This document shows, piece after piece, positions 27,003 through 34,650 of a stretch of DNA of 64,000 nucleotides. Position 1 is the first letter of the stretch, and each line of letters starts with the position of its first letter. A model generated the notes under the pieces. The model saw nothing but the letters and a program-made list of their open reading frames with translations. It did not search any database and was not told the DNA's origin. The stretch lies in contig CATOTF010000002.1 of assembly GCA_951813045.1 (NCBI GenBank), positions 1,488,001 through 1,552,000 on the forward strand, in the 5' to 3' direction. Made by a program: the position numbers and the translations under genes. This DNA comes from an uncultured Rhizobiaceae bacterium (GTDB taxonomy: Bacteria; Pseudomonadota; Alphaproteobacteria; Rhizobiales; Rhizobiaceae).

Positions 27003-28031
27003 TTAGCGGATTGGAGCAGCATAAAGAATGCCGCCTTTGCCGTTATTCCACAGACCATTAAGGCCGCGCTCAAGACCGATGGCAGTGTTAGGACCGATAT
27101 ACTTTTCGTAAATCTCTCCGTAGTTACCGTTGGCTTTAATCGCGTTTAGCGCCCAGTCGTTTCCAAGACCAAGAGCTGCACCCATTTCGCCTTCACCACC
27201 CAGCAAACGCTGGATGCTTGGCAATTTGGAGGAAGCTTTCATTTCATCAGCATTTGCAGCTGTAACACCGAGCTCTTCAGCGTTGATCAGAGCGTTCAAT
27301 GTCCATTTCATGATGTCAGCCCACTGGTCATCACCGTGGCGTACCAATGGAGCGAGTGGCTCTTTGGAGATGATTTCAGGAAGCAAAGCGTGATCACCTG
27401 GCTTTTCGAACGCAGCACGTGTTGCAGCAAGTCCGGAAGCATCTGTGGTGTAAACGTCACAAGCGTTAGCCAGGTATTTTTCCTGTGCTTCAGCGTTTGT
27501 TTCGATTGGCACCGGCTCATAAGTCATGTTGTTGGCACGGAAATAGTCAGCCAGGTTCAACTCAGTTGTTGTACCAGTCTGAATGCAGATAGTTGCACCT
27601 GAAAGGTTCAGCGCAGAACTCACACCAAGTGATTTGCGAACCATGAAGCCTTGACCGTCGTAGTAGTTGACAGGGCCAAATGTGAACTTCAAGTCGACAT
27701 CACGGCTGAAGGTTTCAGTCGTGTTACGAGCCAGAAGGTCAACCTCACCGGAAGCCAGTGCTGTAAAGCGTGTTTTACCCGTGGTTGGTGTAAACTTAAC
27801 AGCTTTTGGATCGCCGAAGATTGCAGCAGCAACAGCGCGGCAAAGTGCGGGGTCGAAACCCTGCCAGTCACCGGCGTCGTCAGTAAATGCGAAACCGGGA
27901 ACACCAGTTGATACGCCACACTGCATGAAGCCTTTGGCTTTCACATCGTCCAGTGTCGCAGCGGATGCACTTGAGCTAACTGTTGCAAATGCAGCAGCGC
28001 CAAGGGCGAGAGTTAGAAGTTTGGTTTTCAT
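27003..28031 (-). CDS. aapJ: General L-amino acid ABC transporter periplasmic binding protein
   Basis: The 342-residue protein has a Sec signal peptide (KLLTLALGAAAFATVSSSASA). It has the family 3 solute-binding fold: CGVSTGVPGFAFTDDAG, GFDPALCRAVAAAIFG, DLLARNTTETFSRD and ICIQTGTTTELNLADYF. It captures L-amino acids for AapQMP. It is the first gene of the operon and diverges from metC. Confidence 0.96.
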   Translation of the reverse strand: MKTKLLTLALGAAAFATVSSSASAATLDDVKAKGFMQCGVSTGVPGFAFTDDAGDWQGFDPALCRAVAAAIFGDPKAVKFTPTTGKTRFTALASGEVDLLARNTTETFSRDVDLKFTFGPVNYYDGQGFMVRKSLGVSSALNLSGATICIQTGTTTELNLADYFRANNMTYEPVPIETNAEAQEKYLANACDVYTTDASGLAATRAAFEKPGDHALLPEIISKEPLAPLVRHGDDQWADIMKWTLNALINAEELGVTAANADEMKASSKLPSIQRLLGGEGEMGAALGLGNDWALNAIKANGNYGEIYEKYIGPNTAIGLERGLNGLWNNGKGGILYAAPIR

Positions 28032-28361
28032 GGGATAGCAGCCTTTCCTGTTCCATGATCAGATAAAATTCCTGTCAAAGAAACATTACGCGTACGCAGC
28101 TGAAAACTGGATACACGGGGACTAAATGTACATAGCGCCCCCGCCATTCCTACTCCCTGAAACGTCAACACTTGCCCGTTGATACCAACATCGTCTTTTT
28201 GACTGACTAAGTGCCAAGGCCGCGAAGCCCTTTGACGTAAAGATAACATGATATTATCGCTTTTCGGTCAAGTGGGCAGTTCCCTTGATCACCGCATATG
28301 TTACGAATTTATAGAGAAAATGGTAAATTTTAACCCGGCTAATCACTGCAACGGAGAAGAG
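28032..28361. promoter_or_regulatory. Divergent intergenic region between aapJ and metC
   Basis: No gene is visible in 330 bases. It should hold the promoters for aapJ (minus) and metC (plus). A GGAGAAGAG ribosome-binding site ends it in front of metC. I searched for a SAM-type riboswitch ahead of metC and could not support one. Confidence 0.5.
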
Positions 28362-29549
28362 ATGAGCAATAACGACAAAAATACTTCCAGAAGCGCCAAG
28401 CAAGGTATCAACACCAAACTTGCTCATATCGGAAATAATCCGCGTGATTATCACGGATTCGTAAATCCGCCCGTGGTTCGCGCATCTACTGTGCTTTATC
28501 CTGACTATGAAACCATGCGCGACCGCACACAAAAATACACCTATGGCACGCGCGGCACTCCGACTACCGATGCCTTGTGCGACGCGTTGACGGAACTTGA
28601 GAGTGCGGCAGGAACGGTATTGGTCCCATCAGGACTTGCCGCGATTTCAATGCCGGTGCTGGCGTTCGCACAGGCTGGTACACACATGCTGGTAGTCGAT
28701 TCACTTTATTCTCCCAACCGCAGTTTTTGTGAGACGGTTGTACGTAACCTTGGAGTGGAAGTGGAATATTTTAGTCCGGATATCGGTGACGGCCTTGCAA
28801 AGCTCATGCGCCCCAACACACGTATACTGATGCTGGAAGCACCGGCGTCAAATTCATTTGAAATGCACGATACGCCGCTGCTGACCAACATCGCGCACGA
28901 GAGCAATCCTGAATGTGTGGTGATGATGGACAACACATGGGCGACGCCCCTGTTTTTTAAACCGCTGGATATTGGTGTTGATATCTCGATTCACGCCCTA
29001 ACAAAATATCCCTCAGGCCACTCCGATGTGCTTATGGGCGGCGTTTCTGCAAATGACAAACACTGGGCCAGATTGGTCGAATCAACCCAGGCGATGGGCA
29101 TCTGTGTTGGGGGCGATGACGCTTATCTGGTTCTTCGTGGTATGCGCAGCATGGGTGTGCGGTTGGAGCGTCACCAGAAAACAACAATGGCACTTTGCGA
29201 ATGGTTACAGACGCAAAACCAAGTATCACGTGTCATGTACCCCGCCCTGCCCGGTGACCCAGGCTATGAGTTATGGAAACGCGATTTCAGCGGCGCCAGC
29301 GGGCTGTTCTCGTTTGTGATCAAGGACAAATCCCGTGATGAAGCCGGTGCGTTCTTAAATGCACTTCAATATCTCGGGCTGGGATATTCCTGGGCTGGCT
29401 ATGAAAGTCTCGCAGTGATGCCAACGTTCACCGATCGCACTATTGCCCACGGACCGACGGAAGGAACTACGATCCGTATTCAGGTTGGTTTGGAAGATAC
29501 AGATGATCTGATTGAAGATCTGGCTCGCGGCCTCGCTGCTGTAAAATAG
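28362..29549 (+). CDS. metC: Cystathionine beta-lyase
   Basis: The 395-residue PLP-dependent enzyme of the Cys/Met metabolism family splits cystathionine to homocysteine, pyruvate and ammonia. Seen are YTYGTRGTPTTDALCDALTE, PSGLAAISMPVLAF, MMDNTWATPLFFKPLDIGVD and the PLP lysine in HALTKYPSGHSD. The start is ATG 28362 with GGAGAAGAG; the longer upstream reading is not needed. It has no obvious partner gene. Confidence 0.93.
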   Translation: MSNNDKNTSRSAKQGINTKLAHIGNNPRDYHGFVNPPVVRASTVLYPDYETMRDRTQKYTYGTRGTPTTDALCDALTELESAAGTVLVPSGLAAISMPVLAFAQAGTHMLVVDSLYSPNRSFCETVVRNLGVEVEYFSPDIGDGLAKLMRPNTRILMLEAPASNSFEMHDTPLLTNIAHESNPECVVMMDNTWATPLFFKPLDIGVDISIHALTKYPSGHSDVLMGGVSANDKHWARLVESTQAMGICVGGDDAYLVLRGMRSMGVRLERHQKTTMALCEWLQTQNQVSRVMYPALPGDPGYELWKRDFSGASGLFSFVIKDKSRDEAGAFLNALQYLGLGYSWAGYESLAVMPTFTDRTIAHGPTEGTTIRIQVGLEDTDDLIEDLARGLAAVK

Positions 29550-29619
29550 AAAGACGGGGTGGGATGGCTGTTTCAATATATGCGAAACGGCCACCTGTTC
29601 CACAATAGAAAGTTACCCA

Positions 29620-30798
29620 ATGAAACCTGCACCCGTCGATGATACGCTGACAATTGATACGCTGACCCGCGATCCTTATTCGGTTTACCGGCGGTTTCGT
29701 GCTGAATCACCGGTGATCAAAGTAAAATCCGTAGGTCGGATGTTAATCACTAAAGCCGCAGACACGAAGGCGATAAAAGACAACGCGGAATTGTTCAGCA
29801 GTGACGACCCAAACACGCCGATGCGCAAGGCGTTTCAAGCCAACACTTTGATGAGAAAAGACGGCAGCGCTCACTTGCGAGAACGCAATTCAATGGCGGC
29901 CGCGTTCTCTCCCGCCAATATAAAGAATGTCTGGCTTCCGCTCTACAATGAAATCGCAGATGATTACATCGGCAAGCTTCCAAAAGGTGAAATTGTCGAC
30001 CTTTTTGCGCACCTGGCGGCGCCAATTTCAGCCCGGTGCCTGGCACATATTATTGGACTAACGGATGCCAGCGATGCAGACCTTTGCCGCTGGTCGCAAA
30101 CACTAATCGATGGCGCAGGCAACTTCGGTTATCGCGATGAGCCATTTGAAAAGTCTGACCGGACGAATGAAGAAGTCAATCGCGCAATTGATGCCACTTT
30201 AGACTATAACGGCCACGCACTACGCCCAAACGCGATTTCTGCCATGCTACACGGTGAGGACCCGGTAGATGTCGACATAATTCGTTCCAACATCAAAATC
30301 GTTATCGGAGGCGGCATAAATGAACCGCGTGATGCTCTGTGCACCGCGCTCTATGGCTTACTGACTAATCCCGACCAACGGGATACCGTCTTAAATGATG
30401 AGAAACTATGGATGCCGACCATCGAGGAAACCGTTCGTTGGGTTGCCCCCATACAGCTCAGTTCGCGGCGTGCGGTGGAAGAAACGGAAATTCGCGGCGT
30501 TATCATCCCCAAAGACGAAGTGCTGATGACCATACAGGCGTCTGCAAACCACGACGAAGAACTGTTTGAAGATCCGCATCTGTTCAATATATTCCGAAAA
30601 GACAATCGGCATCAGGCGTTCGGCAATGGCCCCCATTTTTGCATGGGGACTCACATTGCGCGCCGTATGATTGCAGACATCGTGTTGCCCAAACTCTTTG
30701 AACGGTTCCCAAATATGGAACTTAAGGAGGCGAAAGATGTCGTCTTTTGGGGCTTTGGTTTCCGCGGGCCGCTAAACCTGCCCGTATTGCTCAATTAG
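29620..30798 (+). CDS. Cytochrome P450
   Basis: This 392-residue soluble bacterial P450 is a heme monooxygenase. It has the heme-thiolate motif FGNGPHFCMGTHIARR, the K-helix ExxR in EETVRW, and an I-helix segment IVIGGGINEPRDA in which the usual acid-Thr pair is replaced by Glu-Pro-Arg. That substitution suggests altered oxygen activation or a peroxygenase-like enzyme. No ferredoxin or reductase gene is adjacent. The 3' end overlaps the convergent znuA gene by 8 bases. Confidence 0.9.
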   Translation: MKPAPVDDTLTIDTLTRDPYSVYRRFRAESPVIKVKSVGRMLITKAADTKAIKDNAELFSSDDPNTPMRKAFQANTLMRKDGSAHLRERNSMAAAFSPANIKNVWLPLYNEIADDYIGKLPKGEIVDLFAHLAAPISARCLAHIIGLTDASDADLCRWSQTLIDGAGNFGYRDEPFEKSDRTNEEVNRAIDATLDYNGHALRPNAISAMLHGEDPVDVDIIRSNIKIVIGGGINEPRDALCTALYGLLTNPDQRDTVLNDEKLWMPTIEETVRWVAPIQLSSRRAVEETEIRGVIIPKDEVLMTIQASANHDEELFEDPHLFNIFRKDNRHQAFGNGPHFCMGTHIARRMIADIVLPKLFERFPNMELKEAKDVVFWGFGFRGPLNLPVLLN

Positions 30799-31906
30799 TC
30801 TGTCCCAGACAGGTTTTCATGGTGGTCGCCAGATTGCGGAGCAATACCAAATAGTGTTTTGGCCCCTGCTCTACATCTTGCGCTATCGGATCGAGTTCCG
30901 CCAATTTCACTTCACTGTCGCCGACAACCATCAGCGCCAGTTTTTTATCATATTGGGGCTCTGTGAAAACGCACCGGACCTTTCCTTTGGAAATCAGTCC
31001 ACCCAATTCACGAATCGTTCTGGCACCAGGCGCCACTTCTTCGTGACCCAATATTGAACCCAGGCTGGAGAGGCCAAATCTGTGTTCAAAGTGTCGATAG
31101 GCCTGATGATAGACGACGTACCCCCGACCTTTCACAGGCACCAGTAATTCTTCAATATCACTGGTGAGGCTCTTCAATTGCTTCTGGAACGCTATTGCAT
31201 TCGATTTGTAGCTGGAGGCATTATCTGGATCCGCCTTACTTAACGCCTTTTCAATTTCACCGACCATCAGGCTGGCATTTTCAGGGTCAAGCCAGATGTG
31301 ATGATCTTCGTGTGCGTGCTCGTCATCATCATGTTCATGATGATGCTCATCCTTTTTTTCACCCACCTTATTTGTACTTGAATGTTCATCACCATCATCA
31401 TGATCATCATGATCTTCATGTTGATGAACATCGTCGTGGCTGTGCTCATCGTCTTTTTCCGCTGCGTGCTTCGCATCCTTATGCTCGTCATCGTCATGCT
31501 CATCGGGAAACGCTAATCCGGGTGTGTCAATCAAACGAACCGATTCCATGTTGGCGCCCATTGCTGTTATCGCAACGGGAAGGAAACTTTCTAAGCCTGG
31601 TCCAATCCAGAATATGATGTCGGCAGATTGGATTGTTCTGGCATGGGATGGGCGTAGTTGAAAATCGTGTGGAGATTGTCCGTCAGGCATGAGCTGAACC
31701 GGCATACTGACACCCTCCATTACTGCTGCAACCAGAGAATGAATGGGTTTAACCGACGCAACAACCTTGAGGTTTCCAGCGGCCTGAGCTTGTATCAACA
31801 AAACCATAAGTACCGCAGGCAGGATCACCATCACCTTAAGTTGGGAGTTGAAGCCACTAATTGTTCTAAAAGTTCTAACAAACCAACGCATCGTCACGAT
31901 CTCCAT
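30791..31906 (-). CDS. znuA: Zinc ABC transporter periplasmic binding protein ZnuA
   Basis: The 371-residue cluster A-I metal-binding protein begins with a hydrophobic signal (VMVILPAVLMVLLIQAQAAG). Zinc ligands are visible as His in VKPIHSLVAAVM, His in HHIWLDPENA and His in VVYHQAYRHFEHRFG. Between them lies a very long acidic, His-rich loop (about residues 135-205, rich in H, D and E), as in high-affinity zinc chaperoning ZnuA proteins. It diverges from znuCB-zur across a Zur-like box. The exact start is uncertain; Met 6 or 25 are alternatives. Confidence 0.93.
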   Translation of the reverse strand: MEIVTMRWFVRTFRTISGFNSQLKVMVILPAVLMVLLIQAQAAGNLKVVASVKPIHSLVAAVMEGVSMPVQLMPDGQSPHDFQLRPSHARTIQSADIIFWIGPGLESFLPVAITAMGANMESVRLIDTPGLAFPDEHDDDEHKDAKHAAEKDDEHSHDDVHQHEDHDDHDDGDEHSSTNKVGEKKDEHHHEHDDDEHAHEDHHIWLDPENASLMVGEIEKALSKADPDNASSYKSNAIAFQKQLKSLTSDIEELLVPVKGRGYVVYHQAYRHFEHRFGLSSLGSILGHEEVAPGARTIRELGGLISKGKVRCVFTEPQYDKKLALMVVGDSEVKLAELDPIAQDVEQGPKHYLVLLRNLATTMKTCLGQTN

Positions 31907-31923
31907 CCATCAATTTGGCTTGT

Positions 31924-31941
31924 GTAATATTATAACATAAT
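31924..31941. promoter_or_regulatory. Zur-box-like palindrome between znuA and znuC
   Basis: GTAATATTATAACATAAT is a near-palindromic AT-rich 18-mer close to the alphaproteobacterial Zur consensus (GTAATGTTATAACATTAC-like). It lies 18 bases ahead of znuA and about 35 ahead of znuC, able to repress both directions when zinc is plentiful. Confidence 0.75.
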
Positions 31942-31976
31942 ATAATCAAGACCTAATACTTAACAAAGAATAATTC

Positions 31977-32786
31977 ATGTCTCACCCTCTCATTAAGCTG
32001 GAAAACGCAGGCCTGTCGGTTCAAAATCGATGGCTTGTTCGCGGTGTGTCCTTTCTGGTGAACCCCGGTGAAATTGTAACTCTGATCGGACCAAACGGTT
32101 CGGGTAAATCCACTACTGCCAAAATGGCTCTTGGTATTTCATCGCCCAGCGAAGGCAAAGCGTTACGGGCTCCTGACCTTCAGGTTGGATATGTACCTCA
32201 AAGGCTGAACATTGACTGGACTTTACCGCTGACGGTGCGGCGATTTATGTGTCTTACGCAAAAGCTGTCTTCGATGGAGATCGTAACTCCCCTTGAACGC
32301 ACGGGCGTCGCTCACCTGTTGGATCATGATATCCATTCCCTGTCGGGCGGTGAATTACAACGTGTTCTGCTCTCCCGTGCCATTGCGCTAAAACCTGACC
32401 TTCTGGTGTTGGATGAACCCGTACAGGGTGTCGACATCAATGGCGAAATCGAAATGTATAATTTAATTCTGGCGATCCGGAATGAATTGAATTGCGGCGT
32501 TCTCATGATCTCACATGATCTTCATCTGGTTATGGCGGCTACCGATCAGGTGGTTTGTCTCAACGGCCACATGTGTTGCAACGGCACACCTGTCGCAGTC
32601 GCGGAAACCGATGAATACAAACATCTGTTTGGGAACAGGGTTGCGGCTGGACTTGCCGTCTATCAACATTCACACGATCACGAACACCTTCCAGATGGCT
32701 CCGTTCGACATGCTGATGGGTCCGTTACGGACCATTGCCACCCGGATGATGGCCATCACCACGGGCAGGAGAAATCGGATGCTTGA
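31977..32786 (+). CDS. znuC: Zinc ABC transporter ATPase ZnuC
   Basis: The 269-residue ATPase has Walker A GPNGSGKST, signature LSGGELQR and Walker B LLVLDEPVQGVD. The C-terminal tail is His-rich (HSHDHEH, HCHPDDGHHHG), which is common in zinc importers and may sense or hold zinc. It diverges from znuA and overlaps znuB. Confidence 0.95.
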   Translation: MSHPLIKLENAGLSVQNRWLVRGVSFLVNPGEIVTLIGPNGSGKSTTAKMALGISSPSEGKALRAPDLQVGYVPQRLNIDWTLPLTVRRFMCLTQKLSSMEIVTPLERTGVAHLLDHDIHSLSGGELQRVLLSRAIALKPDLLVLDEPVQGVDINGEIEMYNLILAIRNELNCGVLMISHDLHLVMAATDQVVCLNGHMCCNGTPVAVAETDEYKHLFGNRVAAGLAVYQHSHDHEHLPDGSVRHADGSVTDHCHPDDGHHHGQEKSDA

Positions 32787-33609
32787 TGATTTCTTTGTCA
32801 GGGCCCTGCTTGCAGGCATTGGGGTTGCCGTTATCGCTGGCCCTTTGGGTTGCTTTATTATCTGGCGTCGGATGGCCTATTTTGGTGACACCCTGTCCCA
32901 TGCGGCACTGTTAGGCGTCGCACTGGGGCTTTTGTTGGAGATTAACATCACGCTGGCCATATTCACGGTTGCAACAACGGCGTCACTCGCCCTGACGGTT
33001 TGGCAGCGGAAATCGACAGTCCCTCAAGACGCACTTCTTGGAATACTGTCACATAGCGCGTTGGCTATAGCTCTTGTTATCCTGGCATTTATGACGTGGA
33101 TTCGTTTTGATATTACCGCATTGCTTTTTGGCGATGTTCTGTCGGTTACCAAACTCGATCTGGCCATCATATACGGTGGTGGGGCACTGATCCTCTTCGG
33201 ATTAGTTTACATATGGAACCGGCTTTTTGCTGCCACAGTGAGTTACGATCTTTCGGTCTCTGAAGGGGGTGACCCTGATAAGGTGAATCTGATATTCACA
33301 ATACTGGTGGCGTCCACCATCGCAATTTCATTGAAGATAATCGGTGCGCTCTTGATTACAGCAATGTTGATTATTCCTGCTGCAGCAGCCCGCAGGTTGG
33401 CACGGGGTCCCGAAACTATGGCGTTGTCCGCTGCAGCAGTCGGCATTATCGCGGTTGTTGCAGGCCTCTTCTCGTCGCTGCAATGGGATACACCATCGGG
33501 GCCATCCATTGTTGTTGCAGCAACTCTGCTTTTCTTCTTGAGTTTAACGCCCATTGCCGCAAGGTTTAAAACATTCTTATTTCGCAATAATATCGAGGAA
33601 CGGCCATGA
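32779..33609 (+). CDS. znuB: Zinc ABC transporter permease ZnuB
   Basis: The 276-residue ABC-3 family permease has about eight helices. It includes GCFIIWRRMAYFGDTLSHAA and ALLITAMLIIPAAAARRLA, both characteristic of ZnuB. The start is ATG 32779 with GGAGAA, overlapping the znuC stop by 8 bases. It is coupled to zur downstream (ATGA overlap). Confidence 0.95.
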   Translation: MLDDFFVRALLAGIGVAVIAGPLGCFIIWRRMAYFGDTLSHAALLGVALGLLLEINITLAIFTVATTASLALTVWQRKSTVPQDALLGILSHSALAIALVILAFMTWIRFDITALLFGDVLSVTKLDLAIIYGGGALILFGLVYIWNRLFAATVSYDLSVSEGGDPDKVNLIFTILVASTIAISLKIIGALLITAMLIIPAAAARRLARGPETMALSAAAVGIIAVVAGLFSSLQWDTPSGPSIVVAATLLFFLSLTPIAARFKTFLFRNNIEERP

Positions 33610-34025
33610 CATCTTCGCTCGACGTGCAAAACCTCACCAAGAATCAAAACCTGGTTATGAAAGCGCTGACGGACGCAAAGAGCCAGCTAAGTGCTTATGC
33701 GATATTGGATGCCCTGCGGCCTCAAGGCTTTCGCGCTCCGCCACAGGTTTACCGCGCGCTTGACCAACTTATTGAGCTTGGCCTGGTCCATAAGCTGGAA
33801 AGCATGAACGCGTTTATTGCCTGCCAGTACGACGACTGCTTGAAAAACAAGGCGGTTGCCTTTACTATCTGTGACGCTTGTGAACAGGTTTCGGAATTAT
33901 CTGACAAAGGCTTGACCAACGGTATTACCGACCTGGCGGCAAAAGGCGATTTCGAGGTTTCCCGGTCTACGGTGGAACTGCACGGAACCTGCGATAACTG
34001 TAAGCTGGAAGCGAACTCCAGTTAA
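33606..34025 (+). CDS. zur: Zinc uptake regulator Zur (Fur family)
   Basis: The 139-residue Fur-family repressor has a winged helix (LSAYAILDALRPQGFRAPPQVYRALDQL) and two CxxC pairs (TICDACEQ and GTCDNCK) for the structural zinc. It is encoded at the end of the znuCB operon it is expected to repress, together with znuA, through the box at 31924-31941. Confidence 0.92.
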   Translation: MTSSLDVQNLTKNQNLVMKALTDAKSQLSAYAILDALRPQGFRAPPQVYRALDQLIELGLVHKLESMNAFIACQYDDCLKNKAVAFTICDACEQVSELSDKGLTNGITDLAAKGDFEVSRSTVELHGTCDNCKLEANSS

Positions 34026-34111
34026 CAACGTTCAGAACACAGCTGAACTTCCCCAATACAATTGACCCAACACATGATGTGCTTGCGAGCGCAAAGCCGA
34101 AAGGAATTAAA

Positions 34112-34627
34112 TTGCCCAATAGCGAATACACTTTAACAATGGCTAGGTATAATCTGTGGCAAAATGAGAGCCTCTATTCAGCCGCCGATAAGCTATCCGA
34201 TTCAGATCGAGAAAAAGATCGGGGGGCATTCTTCGGTTCAATTCAGAAAACTGCTTCACACCTCTTTTGGGGCGATATGATCTGGATGAATAGATTTGCA
34301 GGAACGCCGGCGCCAGATACGGGAATCCCTGATTCCACCAGCATGATAGACAATTGGGTAAAGTTTCGTGTTGAAAGAAAAGCCTTCGATGAGCGGATAT
34401 TGCAATGGGCGCATGAAGTCACATTGGAATGGTTCGAAGGTGACATAAGCTGGTATTCCGGAGCCATTGGTCGCGACGTCACCAAACCAAAAAAGATGCT
34501 CGTAATTCAATTATTTAACCATCAGACGCACCATCGCGGTCAAATTCATGCGATGCTGACCTCCGCTGGCGTAAAGACAGATGATACGGATATTCCGTTT
34601 ATGCCGGAGCATTTTCTCGAATTGTGA
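34112..34627 (+). CDS. DinB-family protein
   Basis: The protein of about 171 residues has the four-helix DinB fold, with metal-ligand histidines in ASHLFWGDMIWMNRF and FNHQTHHRGQIHAML. DinB proteins use bacillithiol or other thiols or act as metal-dependent hydrolases. The function here is unknown. A TTG start at 34112 with AAAGGA upstream is preferred to the GTG at 34079. It follows zur by about 90 bases. Confidence 0.82.
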   Translation: MPNSEYTLTMARYNLWQNESLYSAADKLSDSDREKDRGAFFGSIQKTASHLFWGDMIWMNRFAGTPAPDTGIPDSTSMIDNWVKFRVERKAFDERILQWAHEVTLEWFEGDISWYSGAIGRDVTKPKKMLVIQLFNHQTHHRGQIHAMLTSAGVKTDDTDIPFMPEHFLEL

Positions 34628-34650
34628 TGCTTCACAAAGGGAGAATAAAC

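Noticed and set aside
28032-28361. Possible SAM riboswitch ahead of metC
   Set aside because: I could not find the conserved core of any SAM riboswitch class in either strand of this gap.
31300-31510. Repetitive CAT/GAT-rich stretch that looks like a tandem repeat or CRISPR-like array
   Set aside because: It is the low-complexity His/Asp/Glu loop of ZnuA, in frame and flanked by conserved zinc ligands. There are no constant repeats or spacers.
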